Source: Myroides odoratus (GTDB taxonomy: Bacteria; Bacteroidota; Bacteroidia; Flavobacteriales; Flavobacteriaceae). Taken from it: a DNA stretch of 64,000 nucleotides. The notes beneath the pieces were generated by a model that saw nothing but the letters and a program-made list of their open reading frames with translations, did no database searches and had not been told where the DNA came from. Made by a program: the position numbers and the translations under genes. This document shows, one piece after another, positions 7,560-17,802 of the stretch (position 1 is the stretch's first letter; each line of letters starts with the position of its first letter). Location: assembly GCF_001549985.1 (NCBI RefSeq), contig NZ_LROZ01000005.1, positions 186,967-250,966 of the forward strand. The letters are read 5' to 3'.

Positions 7560-10500
7560 TTAAAACATCCAAGGATTGAAATAAGCTACGCTCTCATTAA
7601 TTGAATACCCAAAAACTCTTTCTGTAAAGCTTGTTGAAGATCCTGCCATCAATGAACCTTTATTGATACTATGGAACATGTTTCCATTCTTAACATCACC
7701 AACTAAGTTTTGTAATTCAACAGACATCTTGCCAAGATAATATCCTCTAAGTAATACAGATTTCATATCAGATAATGCAATTCCTAAAACTGCACTATTA
7801 GAAAGATTTCCTTGTTCAGCATTTGCACTGTTATTCCATTTTCTCCAGATGCCATCATTACCTAAATAAACTAGTGTAGGTTTATCAACATTAGAGAATT
7901 TCTGATCGGCTAATATTTCACCCGTACCCTCGTAAGGAGAATTACCTAACTGTTCGTTTGCTTTTTGTTCTTCGAATACACTTATCTGTGACCCATAATT
8001 TGAAACCCAATCTTCCGAACCATTACCATCTCCACCGCCAATATTATCTTGAATGAATTTCCAGTTTGGAATATCCATATCGCCGAATGAATGTTGGTTT
8101 TTATACGATTGGACATTTGCAAATTTTCCTTTACCGTCTGAAAACATCTCATACGCATTGCTACGTATATAAGCTGACTTTCCATTTCCAATAATGAATA
8201 GTGGTGAATAATTATTTATTGTATTGGTAGTAGCATTTTGAATAGGATGATTATAACGACCAGTTACAGTACACCCTCTTTGGTTGTTTTGTAAAAAAGG
8301 ACCGGTTACAACTCCTTCCATTGCTGTATTTACAGAATAAGGACCTACTACTGTACCATAAGTTCCAAGATTAACGCTTAATGGACCTACAACTATACCA
8401 TCATTTCCATCTGAATTAACAGATGTTCCAATTCCTATTGCATTAATTTTTGTTGCCCCACCTCCTTTTGTAATCGCAATAGCTCCATCGCGAGTAGCAA
8501 GTGAATCATAATTTCTGATTTTTAAACCTCCTTGTGGTGTATGTTCCCAAATCGAGTCAGCTCCTTGAGCTAACTTAGCTACAACATAATCAGCCAATAC
8601 TTTAGTGGGCCATACTCTATTAGAAGTATCCGTTCCAGCATTAAGTAATGCTAATGTTCCAGCTGAATAAGTTGTGTTTGTAGGAACAACCCATGTACCA
8701 TCCTCTCTTAAATATCTTGTAGCAGTAGTACCACCAGGCATAGGAACTAACCCAGGAACTGTTCTAGTAAACACAGAATATGTTGTATCGGTGGTCACAT
8801 AACCTCTAGATGTAACCCAATCTTGTGTTGCAGGATTTACTAAATTACCTGAATGCCAAAAAGAATACCAATCTCTATAATTACCTGCTTCCAATCCTCT
8901 AAACCAAATATTTGCATTTCTACTTGCTATTTGAAAACCGTAATCTGCTAATCCTGACAATGTAATCACTGTTGAATTAGTATTGTTTGGTCTATTAGCT
9001 CCTGTAGCATATACAACAGAATCTTTCTGTAAGTCTAAGTCTGCACCTACTGATTTACTTCTAAAGATTCTATTATCTCCTAAGTTTAAATATTTTCCAA
9101 TATGTGTACCCCAATCAAAAGCTTGTTTCCATTGAGAAGAATCTCCATGTAAATTTGTCTTTATAGTACCGACAACATCTAAAGCTTCTGAAGGTAGTAT
9201 AGTACCACTTAATCCAATACCTACTTTACCATCAGTTGTCCACCTAATAGTGTTTGTTTGATTGTACGCAGTACCTCCAATGTAACCATATCGTAATATA
9301 CCTCCTTCACCGTAATGACCTATAACATCTAATGATATATCGTTATGCTTAGTTCTGTGTAAAGTTCTAGCCCAAGCACCATTGATTGTAACCATATCTC
9401 TTTCTAATAGAGCATAGTTATCAGTTTTCATTATTAATCCTGTAGAAGCTGAAGAAGTTAAAGGACCTGTCATAGTATCCCCTGTTTTCTTAACAAATCC
9501 TGCAGTACTAGCAGTGATGTAGCCACTATCATTATTTAATTGAGAAACATTAGTCAAGTTACCATCATGATAAATCTTATTATCTCTACCCCATTCTCCT
9601 TCAGTATTTGTATGCGATAAGTAAAAATCTTGAGGTGTGTTCATCGTACTTTGCGTATGTGCAGGTCCAGAAATCTTCCAAGCAGCATATAATGAAGTCC
9701 AACCTTTACTTATAATACTTGTATGATACCTATTATTAATATAATGAAATAATGAAAATGTTGTAGATGAGGGTATGATTCGAGAATTTGGTAGATAATT
9801 CACAGTACCGTCTGACTCTAATCCTGATTGTGTACTTCTAGTATCTATAACAGTAGTTCCAAGATAAGTTCTAGTTGTTTCATTACTTGATGTACTGTCT
9901 GAGTAATTAAACCTAAGACCGTAGTTTGGTGATGCGAGTACAGACAATTTAGTAACAATGCTAGACGCATTACCCGTATGCCATAGCTCGTGCCAACCAT
10001 TAGTTGCATTTGCTGACCATCCTCGTATGAATGCTCTACCAGTCCAATGTCCTGCTAAATCAAAAGCATATCTCGAATTACCAACATATGAAGTACCATA
10101 TATGTTATCACTAATACCTGTTATTCCGTGGTCGCCTCCTTTATGTAAAGATGTGACTAATATTTTTGTTTTATCCCAAGAATCAATTCCAGATAATCCT
10201 GCAGTACCTAAACCATAATCTCTAAAATCCCCTCTATTGAAAGCAGTGTCCCAATTCGATATTCTAGGATCGTCAGAAAATAAAACTGTTGCATCTGTCA
10301 AATCTGTTTTTACTATTCTCCTAAAAGCTGGTGTACCATTCATTGCAATAGGAGCCATAAATGAAGTACCTTGTAATTGGTTTTTTAAGGATACAACTAA
10401 ACTACGATTATTGTAATCTAAGCTTTCAGTATTTAAATTAAAGATAGAAGGAAATGCAACTGATAAACCTGGCATATATGATTCCTTACTAGCTGTACTT

Positions 10501-10628
10501 ATTGTTCCTAATTCTCGCTTAAATAAGTTTCCATCAGTTTGAACAATAGCAGAGAAACTACTATTAGAAGTAGGTAAGTTCTCAATAGTAGCAGTACCTT
10601 GAATTATAAAATCTCCTTCTATTCTCAT
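7560..10628 (-). CDS. Large tail fibre / receptor-binding protein
   Basis: This 1022-residue protein begins MRIEGDFIIQGTATIENLP. It carries several fibre motifs of the T4 gp37 type (ELWHTGNASS, KIYHDGNLTN, SFWHSGNLVN), together with AATRYLREDGTWVVP and GDTMTGPL repeats typical of trimeric fibre shafts. The N-terminus would attach to the virion; the C-terminal third (after about residue 700) has no repeat and probably forms the receptor-binding tip. No intramolecular chaperone (peptidase S74) signature is visible at the C-terminus. It follows the shorter fibre gene by 3 bases. Confidence 0.85.
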   Translation of the reverse strand: MRIEGDFIIQGTATIENLPTSNSSFSAIVQTDGNLFKRELGTISTASKESYMPGLSVAFPSIFNLNTESLDYNNRSLVVSLKNQLQGTSFMAPIAMNGTPAFRRIVKTDLTDATVLFSDDPRISNWDTAFNRGDFRDYGLGTAGLSGIDSWDKTKILVTSLHKGGDHGITGISDNIYGTSYVGNSRYAFDLAGHWTGRAFIRGWSANATNGWHELWHTGNASSIVTKLSVLASPNYGLRFNYSDSTSSNETTRTYLGTTVIDTRSTQSGLESDGTVNYLPNSRIIPSSTTFSLFHYINNRYHTSIISKGWTSLYAAWKISGPAHTQSTMNTPQDFYLSHTNTEGEWGRDNKIYHDGNLTNVSQLNNDSGYITASTAGFVKKTGDTMTGPLTSSASTGLIMKTDNYALLERDMVTINGAWARTLHRTKHNDISLDVIGHYGEGGILRYGYIGGTAYNQTNTIRWTTDGKVGIGLSGTILPSEALDVVGTIKTNLHGDSSQWKQAFDWGTHIGKYLNLGDNRIFRSKSVGADLDLQKDSVVYATGANRPNNTNSTVITLSGLADYGFQIASRNANIWFRGLEAGNYRDWYSFWHSGNLVNPATQDWVTSRGYVTTDTTYSVFTRTVPGLVPMPGGTTATRYLREDGTWVVPTNTTYSAGTLALLNAGTDTSNRVWPTKVLADYVVAKLAQGADSIWEHTPQGGLKIRNYDSLATRDGAIAITKGGGATKINAIGIGTSVNSDGNDGIVVGPLSVNLGTYGTVVGPYSVNTAMEGVVTGPFLQNNQRGCTVTGRYNHPIQNATTNTINNYSPLFIIGNGKSAYIRSNAYEMFSDGKGKFANVQSYKNQHSFGDMDIPNWKFIQDNIGGGDGNGSEDWVSNYGSQISVFEEQKANEQLGNSPYEGTGEILADQKFSNVDKPTLVYLGNDGIWRKWNNSANAEQGNLSNSAVLGIALSDMKSVLLRGYYLGKMSVELQNLVGDVKNGNMFHSINKGSLMAGSSTSFTERVFGYSINESVAYFNPWMF

Positions 10629-10631
10629 TTA

Positions 10632-11834
10632 TTATGCTATTGTAATGATTACTACTTTTACTTTATTTAAACCAGGAGGTCGTCCAAATGAAGCTTGTAT
10701 TTGAGTATTGCTTATAGGTAAATAATCAACTAATATTTTTTGTTCTGATGGCATTTCAAAAAATTCTGCTATAAGATTCCTTGTATTAGCTCCATGAGTT
10801 ATAGGATATTTAATATTTGTGGTGTCACCAAAAACAGCCGTATAACCTTGGTTAACCGAGGCATCCACAACAGCCTTAACCTTAGCAGGTGTCATTATTG
10901 TTGTGTTGTCTGTACCTTCTAAAGCTTCTGCGTTTGTGGCTATCTTAGCAAGACCTGTACGAGATTCAGTAGCTGTTCTAGCGGATAATCCAGCTGGAGT
11001 AATTGCTTTAGTATTGTTTGTACCTGTTTGAACTTCGGCATTTGTTGCTAGCATAACCATTCCTAGGATAGTAGTAGTCGCTTGGTCCGCATTAGTCTGC
11101 AAGAAAATATAATCGTTTGCATTAGTATTGCTAGGATTATCCTTATTTGCAATAATTACATCCCCCACTTGAAAAGGAACTCCTTGGATAGAACCTGCAA
11201 TGGTTACATACCAAAAATCTGCTTTCTTTGTATTGGTGCCCCCTGGAAAGTTTGTATTGGCAGCCGCATCATAACCACCTACTAATTTACCTAATCCAGC
11301 TACTGCAGCATCAACATAAGCTTTTACAGCTCCACTTGTTACAAGTGAAGCTCCATTTGCTCCTGATAAATCATTTGCATTAATAATTGGAATCGCTGAA
11401 GATACACCGGTACTTGCAGCAGTTCGACCAATAACGGTCATTGTCGGAATATCATTTATCTTAGCGAACGTGATATTCTTATCAGTTACTTTAACTGTTG
11501 TTACTGAATTCGAAGCTAATTTTGCAGTAGTAACACCTGCATCTTTTATTCTTACAACACCTGATCCTATTTCGATTGTAGTGTTATCAAGATTAAGATT
11601 TAGTGTTGCAATTCCATCAGCTTGAGCAACATTGATGCCTCCATCTGTGTTTTCTACCTTATCTAAAGAACCTAACTTAACCCATCTTGTGCCATTCCAA
11701 AATAAAATAGCTTTATCTGTTGTGTTAGTGTAAATTTGACCTTCAACAGGATTTGCTGGCGGTTGAGGGCGTGGATCTAACGGTATATTAATTACCGCAT
11801 ATTGATCTACATTTAATACGTCTCCTATTCTCAT
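10632..11834 (-). CDS. Tail fibre protein with repeat region
   Basis: This 400-residue protein starts MRIGDVLNVDQYAVINIPLD. It contains an EGQIYTNTTDKAILFWNGTRWV module seen in many phage fibres and two imperfect repeats near residues 255-335 (LATNAEVQTGTNNTKAITP and IATNAEALEGTDNTTIMTP). These repeats are typical of tail-collar fibres. The C-terminal 60 residues differ and may form a tip. It is the second gene of the leftward late unit. Confidence 0.8.
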   Translation of the reverse strand: MRIGDVLNVDQYAVINIPLDPRPQPPANPVEGQIYTNTTDKAILFWNGTRWVKLGSLDKVENTDGGINVAQADGIATLNLNLDNTTIEIGSGVVRIKDAGVTTAKLASNSVTTVKVTDKNITFAKINDIPTMTVIGRTAASTGVSSAIPIINANDLSGANGASLVTSGAVKAYVDAAVAGLGKLVGGYDAAANTNFPGGTNTKKADFWYVTIAGSIQGVPFQVGDVIIANKDNPSNTNANDYIFLQTNADQATTTILGMVMLATNAEVQTGTNNTKAITPAGLSARTATESRTGLAKIATNAEALEGTDNTTIMTPAKVKAVVDASVNQGYTAVFGDTTNIKYPITHGANTRNLIAEFFEMPSEQKILVDYLPISNTQIQASFGRPPGLNKVKVVIITIA

Positions 11835-11836
11835 TC

Positions 11837-12268
11837 TTACTTGATTAATACAATTCCAGTTTGGGGCTTTCCGAACTTGACAATGATTATATTTAAATCT
11901 TCTTCGTAATGTATAGTAGTTAAAATCTTTTCTGTTCCGATTATTACTGTTGGTTCTACGTATCTACCTAAGTTATGAGGAATAACAACTTCAGATAAAT
12001 TACTGAATTGGTAAGTTTTGCCTGCAATATCCTTTGCTGTAGCGAACTTGTCAACTCCATTTTCACCATCATTAATTAAATCAGATGTTTTTTTTGGTAC
12101 CTCAAAATCTATTTCAACCTCTTTTTTAATTACTTCAGTTAAACTCTTAACTGAAAAGGTTTTGGTTTGAAGCACTTTTTTATTAGCGGAATCAGTACCT
12201 ATAAGGTAATCTTCAAGAGTTACATTGTAATCTTCAGGGTAGACCTCTTTATTACTAATCTTTGCCAT
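11837..12268 (-). CDS. Small fibre-associated structural protein
   Basis: This 143-residue protein is the first gene of the leftward late unit. The N-terminus has the pattern EDYLIGTDSANKKVLQTKTF, common at the start of Bacteroidetes phage fibre proteins. The C-terminus (EVVIPHNLGRYVEPTVIIG, then a short beta repeat) resembles the small IPHNLG beta domain found at fibre ends. It is probably a virion attachment or fibre adaptor protein. Confidence 0.62.
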   Translation of the reverse strand: MAKISNKEVYPEDYNVTLEDYLIGTDSANKKVLQTKTFSVKSLTEVIKKEVEIDFEVPKKTSDLINDGENGVDKFATAKDIAGKTYQFSNLSEVVIPHNLGRYVEPTVIIGTEKILTTIHYEEDLNIIIVKFGKPQTGIVLIK

Positions 12269-12293
12269 TATAAATAAAATCTATTATTAAATC

Positions 12294-12316
12294 AAAGATA
12301 ATAAGTTTTATCTATT
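12294..12316 (-). promoter_or_regulatory. Leftward late promoter
   Basis: The reverse strand carries AATAGAT, 8 bases, then TATCTTTGA (a TAnnTTTG box), 26 bases upstream of the start at 12268. A second AATAGATTTTATTTAT copy lies at 12271-12286, identical over 16 bases to a copy at the 17.8 kb promoter. No -33 TTTG is visible, which suggests activation by a phage late regulator. Confidence 0.5.
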
Positions 12317-12321
12317 ATTTG

Positions 12322-12329
12322 TATATTTG
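12322..12329 (+). promoter_or_regulatory. Rightward late promoter -7 box TATATTTG
   Basis: TATATTTG matches the Bacteroidetes -7 consensus, 35 bases upstream of the ATG at 12365 and back-to-back with the leftward promoter. Together they would drive the two divergent structural units. Confidence 0.5.
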
Positions 12330-12364
12330 TTATATAAAAACTGCTGATTATAAAACTTTTAATT

Positions 12365-15300
12365 ATGCCAAACATCAGAAGAACATTTGTAAAAGGAGTA
12401 ATGAATAAGGATGTTGATGAACGTCTTTTAGATGATGGTTACTACCGACATGCTGAAAATATTATAATAAACACATCTGAAGGAAGTGATGTTGGTGCAA
12501 TTGAAAAGTGTTTGTCCAACAAGCAACTCATAAATTTTTCAGGCTTATTTAGCCTTGGAAGTAATATAGAAACAGTTGGCTCATACAGTGATGAAGCTAA
12601 AAACAAACTTTATTGGTGGGTAATTTCTAGTAAAGGTTGTTACCTTTTCGGGTACGATTTTAATACAAAAACTATTGAAGGAATACTACTTGATTCTAGG
12701 CCTTTATCAACAAGAGTGCTTAAGTTAAAAAGGAATACCAAAATCACAGGGATAGCTAAGATTATTTCTGAGGATGATTCAAAAGACATGTTGTTGTGGA
12801 CAGACAATAATATGGAAATTTGCTGTATTAATATTCAGCGCGCAAAGTCATATTACGCAAATGAATTTCAAAAGGAAGATATTTATTTAATCAAGAAACC
12901 GCCAACTAAAGCACCAAGAATACAAAAAACATTTGATAGACTTTCTTCTAATAATATAGAAGAAAAATTCATCTCTTTTTCCTATCGTTATAAATATCTT
13001 GATGGAGAATTTTCTGCAATGGCCCCGTTTACTGAATGCGCTTTTGAACCAAAAGAATTGGAAATTGATTTTTCTACTCAAGATAACTTGAGTATGATCA
13101 ATAAGTTTAATTCGGTAAAGGTTTTTTTTAATACTGGAGATAAACGTGTAAAAGAAATCCAGGTTCTTGCAAAAGAATCAAATTCTAACAATGTTTATAT
13201 TGTTGAAACTTTCAATAAGAAAAAAGAAAGTATTGGTCACAATCAAGAGAAAAGCTTGAGTTATTCAAATAATAAACTTTACAAGGTTTTGCCTGAAAAA
13301 GATTTTTTCAAGCAGTATGATAATGTCCCAAGAAAAGCAAAAGCCCTTGATGTTATTGGTAATCGTGTCGTATTAGGCAACTACACAGAAGGTTATGATT
13401 TAAAGGATAACCAAAAAAAAGATATTAATATTGATTTTAGATTAAGTAGTACTTCATCAGAAATTGATAAGGGCTTAATAACTTCTGTTAATTCAGGAAC
13501 ACAGCAATTGAAGTTAAACAACAGACTAAATCTATATAAAAAAGGGTACGGAATTAAAGTCTTTTTAGACGTTTTGAATGATTATTATTCTGAAGGTAAT
13601 CCGAACTATGAGGCTACCTTAATTTCAGAAACATTTTTATTTACACTGTATAAAGATTTCTCTAGTCTAAATGAAATATATAATGACAATGCTTTTTCTG
13701 ATTTTACTAACAGTATTAATTATTATATAGAAGCAAATATTGCCAATTGGAAACTAAGTCCAACTGATACTATAAATGAGTACCCGAAAGTGAGTTTTCG
13801 ATTTTTAGGCAATGATTTGTTGTTAAATATTAGTCATGGATTGCTTACACAAGGACCAGCAGGAGGAGGCCAATTATGGACTAAGTTTTCCGATGAAGCC
13901 TATTTTTCAGTTGTTGAGGCTGGGAAAGGACAATCCTTAAAATCAAATCGAGATTATGAAGCAGCAATTGTCTATGCTGATGAATTTGGGAGATGTTCAA
14001 CTGCTATAACTTCTTTAGAAAATTCGATTTATATTGATCCAAGCAAATCAGCATCAATTAATAAGTTGCAGATAGAGATAAAAAACAAAGCCCCTTATTG
14101 GGCAACCTCTTATAGATTTGCTATCAAATCGGCTCCCTTAAATTATTCAAATATAATTGTAAGTAGGTTTTATGTTGAGGATGATTTTGTATGGTGTAAA
14201 CTAGAAGGAAGTTCTAAAGACAAAGTCAATGAAGGTGATATTCTTATTCTAAAAAAAGATACTTCTGCAGAAGCAACTAAACTCACGACTATCCCTATCC
14301 TTGAAAAGAAGAGCCAACCTAAAGATTTTATTCAGGGAAATAAAGATGCTAGTGGAAATGATATCATAGAAGAAGCAGGTACATATATCCGGATAAAAGC
14401 AAAAGATTTTGTAATGAATGAAAACAATTACAAAATTTATCAAGATTCAAAAAGCGATACTAGAAAAAGTAGAGGTAGATATCCAGACGTAACATTAGTT
14501 CTTCCTATTGATGGAAATTGGGGAAGTTTAGACTTAACAGAAGGATCAAGTGTTTATCTATGGATGTATTCTAGAAATCATTTAGACGAAGGTTGGCAAG
14601 AAAATACATTTGAAAAGGAATGGTTAATTAATAAAGAGAATTATAATCTTCAAAAATGGTTTGATGAATATATAAATGGAAAGGATTTATGGGGTACTTC
14701 TGGAAATGATATTAAAAACTATAATGAAGAGATTCCTGGTAGAAGAAGTGAGATAAAAAAAGTTAATGTGAATGGTAAAGACGGGCTTTATATTGATGGA
14801 ACTCATAGTGCTTCATCTGGTGGAAGAAGAGGATATTTAGATGCGAAAATGGTGGTCCGAACAAATACTGGATATTACATTTTTGAAACAGAGGAAAAAA
14901 AGAATTTGGATACTGGTATATTTTACAAAACATCGCAATCATTTGACATCATTAATGGGTTACATCAAGGTAACTTATCAAATCAAACATCAAATTCTGC
15001 CGCTAAAATTGAATTAGATTTCTTCAACTGTTTTGCTTTTGGCAACGGATTAGAATCATATCAAATAAAAGATAAGTTCAATGCGAATGCTTTGAATATT
15101 GATTTGCAACCAACTTCAACAAGTGAAGATGATTATTCGGAAGTTACTAGGTATTCTGATTTGACTTATTCCGAATCATTTATAGAATCTACGGGGTTCA
15201 ATGGGATTAGTAGTTTCAACCAAACCTTAATCAATTGGAAGGAATTAGATAAAGGGAATGGTCCCATTCAAAAGATCGTTGCAAGAGAAGGTAATTTGCT

Positions 15301-16666
15301 TGTTTACCAAACAGATAAAGTTTCTCAAGTAATGTATGGAAAAGATGTGATGTATAATGCTGATGGTACTTCAAATGTAGCCAAAGTTCCCTATGTATTA
15401 GGTGAATCCGTTCCTTATGCAGGAGAATATGGAATGTCACACCCAGAATCATTTGAAAAAGAAGGTAATCGATGTTATTGGGTAGATGCTAAGCGTGGGC
15501 AAGTACTTCGCTTATCAAATAATGGAATTAGCCCAATTACCTATGGTTTGGAAGGATGGTTTAGAGATAATTTAACCAATAAACAAAATGCTAAAATACT
15601 CGGAGGATATGATCCTTATACTAAACTATTTAATTTGACAATTGGAGATACACCAAATTATATCTCTCAAATAGTTAGTGGTTCTGAATTGGCAAGATAT
15701 CGAGTAAGTGATGAATTTGTTTTTGAATTAGCCTTGTCTAGACGAGTTGGTCAAACTATTTTTGAATACGATATTACAGAGGGCAGAGCTACTATTTCAG
15801 CAACATACGCTGGACGAGAATATGTAGAATCCAATGTGACCGGAATCGGACAACTTATTATCAATGTTGACGAAACAGAAACTACAGAAATACAAACAAC
15901 AGTAGTTCCTACAACAGAAACTGCGACATATTCTATTCGCTCATTTTCCCCTGAAGGAATTTCACAACGAATCACATTTATTACCTTGTCAAATGATATG
16001 GTTTATGGACTTAATGTGAATCATAGTATTTCTATAAATGGCGGGCCAGAATTCTTTGATCAATTACTTATAGAAGATAATAACATAAATCAGTTTTCAG
16101 AAGAAATAGGCATCCAAGGAGAAGGTAAGTTCCCTAAGAAATCTGATACTATAACATTGAGAAGTTATAGTGATAACGATATAGCTGATTTAGCTATTGG
16201 TTATGTTATATCAGATGAAAATTATTCAGAATCAGATCTACCTAAACTTATTAGCCAGGTTGTTCCATTAAAAACTACAAGCGGAAAAGAGATTGAGGGT
16301 TCATTTGATTTTACTTCTGAAGGTAATATTTATTTCGTCTATAATTATGGAGGATACAACCCTAATTATGAAAAAGTGTTGCCACCCTCTTATTTTGAAT
16401 TAGGAATTGGAGCAGATAAATCCTCAATCGATGTTAAGTTTAAAAATGAGCAGGATAATTCCATTGTGAAAGGAAATGAAATCTCATATAGAAACTCAAA
16501 GGAAACACAATGGAGTGAAATTATATTTATTCCATATGTTGATAGTACTGAGCAAAATCACACTATTTCTGATTTATCCAATGGGTCAGAATATGAGGTA
16601 AGAATTAGAACAATAGGTATTGATAATAGTACTTCTGATTATTTAATTGAAACGATTGCACTATGA
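12365..16666 (+). CDS. Tail stabilisation-type protein (Crassvirales/P22 gp10-like) with extra C-terminal domains
   Basis: This 1433-residue protein starts MPNIRRTFVKGVMNKDVDER, followed by LLDDGYYRHAENIIINTSEG. That opening is characteristic of the tail-tube or stabilisation protein of crAss-like podoviruses. The core continues to about residue 1090 (ILGGYDPYTKLFNLTIGD near 1077). After this come some 340 residues not usual for the family: a Thr/Glu-rich stretch, beta-rich segments, and a C-terminal fibronectin type III-like domain (residues 1345-1430; SDLSNGSEYEVRIRTIG). The segment that normally ends such proteins is encoded instead by the next gene, which overlaps by 4 bp. It probably closes the portal and tail hub of the virion. 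Confidence 0.72.
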   Translation: MPNIRRTFVKGVMNKDVDERLLDDGYYRHAENIIINTSEGSDVGAIEKCLSNKQLINFSGLFSLGSNIETVGSYSDEAKNKLYWWVISSKGCYLFGYDFNTKTIEGILLDSRPLSTRVLKLKRNTKITGIAKIISEDDSKDMLLWTDNNMEICCINIQRAKSYYANEFQKEDIYLIKKPPTKAPRIQKTFDRLSSNNIEEKFISFSYRYKYLDGEFSAMAPFTECAFEPKELEIDFSTQDNLSMINKFNSVKVFFNTGDKRVKEIQVLAKESNSNNVYIVETFNKKKESIGHNQEKSLSYSNNKLYKVLPEKDFFKQYDNVPRKAKALDVIGNRVVLGNYTEGYDLKDNQKKDINIDFRLSSTSSEIDKGLITSVNSGTQQLKLNNRLNLYKKGYGIKVFLDVLNDYYSEGNPNYEATLISETFLFTLYKDFSSLNEIYNDNAFSDFTNSINYYIEANIANWKLSPTDTINEYPKVSFRFLGNDLLLNISHGLLTQGPAGGGQLWTKFSDEAYFSVVEAGKGQSLKSNRDYEAAIVYADEFGRCSTAITSLENSIYIDPSKSASINKLQIEIKNKAPYWATSYRFAIKSAPLNYSNIIVSRFYVEDDFVWCKLEGSSKDKVNEGDILILKKDTSAEATKLTTIPILEKKSQPKDFIQGNKDASGNDIIEEAGTYIRIKAKDFVMNENNYKIYQDSKSDTRKSRGRYPDVTLVLPIDGNWGSLDLTEGSSVYLWMYSRNHLDEGWQENTFEKEWLINKENYNLQKWFDEYINGKDLWGTSGNDIKNYNEEIPGRRSEIKKVNVNGKDGLYIDGTHSASSGGRRGYLDAKMVVRTNTGYYIFETEEKKNLDTGIFYKTSQSFDIINGLHQGNLSNQTSNSAAKIELDFFNCFAFGNGLESYQIKDKFNANALNIDLQPTSTSEDDYSEVTRYSDLTYSESFIESTGFNGISSFNQTLINWKELDKGNGPIQKIVAREGNLLVYQTDKVSQVMYGKDVMYNADGTSNVAKVPYVLGESVPYAGEYGMSHPESFEKEGNRCYWVDAKRGQVLRLSNNGISPITYGLEGWFRDNLTNKQNAKILGGYDPYTKLFNLTIGDTPNYISQIVSGSELARYRVSDEFVFELALSRRVGQTIFEYDITEGRATISATYAGREYVESNVTGIGQLIINVDETETTEIQTTVVPTTETATYSIRSFSPEGISQRITFITLSNDMVYGLNVNHSISINGGPEFFDQLLIEDNNINQFSEEIGIQGEGKFPKKSDTITLRSYSDNDIADLAIGYVISDENYSESDLPKLISQVVPLKTTSGKEIEGSFDFTSEGNIYFVYNYGGYNPNYEKVLPPSYFELGIGADKSSIDVKFKNEQDNSIVKGNEISYRNSKETQWSEIIFIPYVDSTEQNHTISDLSNGSEYEVRIRTIGIDNSTSDYLIETIAL

Positions 16667-17382
16667 AAACATTAGGGTTTAAAGAAAAAGAAACTGGATG
16701 GGTGTCATTCTTTAGTTTTTTGCCTGACGCTTATTTACGACTTGGCGGAACTGCCTTTGTTATTAAAGACGGAAACCTTTGGCAGCAGAATGATAAATCT
16801 AATCCAATTACCAATACTTTTTTTGGTGTAAAGTATCCATCAAAAATAAATACAGTGTTTAATGAGGTCCAAACCGATGACAAGATTTTCAAAACATTTG
16901 TAATCGAAGGTAGCTCGTCTTGGGATGTTGAAATAAAGACTAACCTTACAAGAACTTCTTTAAAAGCTACGGACTTCAGTAAAAAGGAAAGTAGATACTT
17001 TGCTTATTTGCGAGGAAATGAACAAGTAGGTGACTTTAGCGGAAATGCACAAGGAATAGGAATTTGCCAAAGTAATAATTCTGACACCTTATTCTTTAAA
17101 ACTGTTTCTGTACTTAGTAATATTGGTGATCAACTATTCAAACTAGATGGTGATAAATCACTTTTTGTCGGAAATATTATTGAAAAAACAGATAGTTCAA
17201 TTCGAGTAGATGTCAGTCTAGTGGATAACCTCAACGGTTTTTATTTTTTCTCTAGCCGAAATGCAAGAGCAGATGGCGGAGAAATACGAGGTTATTATGC
17301 CGATATAGAAATGGAAAATAACGATGATAAGCAAGTTGAATTATTTGCTATCAATGCTAACGTAATTAAATCATATGTTTAA
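16663..17382 (+). CDS. Detached C-terminal segment of the tail stabilisation protein
   Basis: This 239-residue protein starts MKTLGFKEKETGWVSFFSFL. In crAss-like stabilisation proteins a block of the form F-E---GW-SF-SF-PD, then G-L--HN or QN, then NTFFG and a K-F-T--IEGSSSW-type segment closes the long protein. Here that block forms a separate gene with an ATG overlapping the upstream stop (ATGA). The remainder is beta-rich, ending ELFAINANVIKSYV. I infer that the two products assemble together in the tail. Confidence 0.62.
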   Translation: MKTLGFKEKETGWVSFFSFLPDAYLRLGGTAFVIKDGNLWQQNDKSNPITNTFFGVKYPSKINTVFNEVQTDDKIFKTFVIEGSSSWDVEIKTNLTRTSLKATDFSKKESRYFAYLRGNEQVGDFSGNAQGIGICQSNNSDTLFFKTVSVLSNIGDQLFKLDGDKSLFVGNIIEKTDSSIRVDVSLVDNLNGFYFFSSRNARADGGEIRGYYADIEMENNDDKQVELFAINANVIKSYV

Positions 17383-17776
17383 CGCACGAGTTTTAAAAGA
17401 AGAAGATTACCAAGAATTGGTTTCTTGGTGGACCTGGTGGAGATTCCCTCCTCCCCTACAAGAAATGTTGCCTAACAATGGAACTTGTGGTATTATGCTT
17501 TCAAAAGAAGGTGTTAATATCTGTGCAGGATTCATATACTATACTAATTCAAAAATGTGCTGGATTGAGTTTATTGTGTCGAATCCAAACTATCGCGAAT
17601 CCGATAGAAAAGAAGCCTTAGTTTCGCTTATTAATGAACTTGGAGAAATAGCTAAAAGTAAAGGATTTAAAGTTGCTTATACCAATCTAAAAAACGCTTC
17701 ATTGATTAATCACTTCTCAGATTGTCAATACATTAAAGGATCTACTCATACTATAGAAATGATTAAACTGCTATAA
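17375..17776 (+). CDS. GNAT-like acetyltransferase family protein in the virion gene cluster
   Basis: This 133-residue protein contains VSWWTWWRFPPPLQEMLPNN, a GFIYYTNSKMCWIEFIVSNP strand pair and YRESDRKEALVSLINELGEI, the order of strand and helix expected for a compact GNAT fold in phage-type members. The acetyl-CoA loop (NPNYRESDRKEA) is close to the R/Q-x-x-G/A motif but not exact. Substrate is unknown. It overlaps the upstream gene by 8 bases. Similar genes often lie among podovirus tail genes, where their role is unresolved. Confidence 0.6.
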   Translation: MFNARVLKEEDYQELVSWWTWWRFPPPLQEMLPNNGTCGIMLSKEGVNICAGFIYYTNSKMCWIEFIVSNPNYRESDRKEALVSLINELGEIAKSKGFKVAYTNLKNASLINHFSDCQYIKGSTHTIEMIKLL

Positions 17777-17802
17777 GTTTTAGTTATAGTAATTTAAAAT
17801 AC

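Noticed and set aside
9958..10218. Plus-strand frame within the large fibre gene
   Set aside because: It is antisense to a clear fibre protein and has no protein-like features.
10632..11834. Possible CRISPR or DNA repeat array in the fibre gene
   Set aside because: The repeats are imperfect protein-level fibre repeats without regular spacers. No CRISPR array was seen anywhere in the window.
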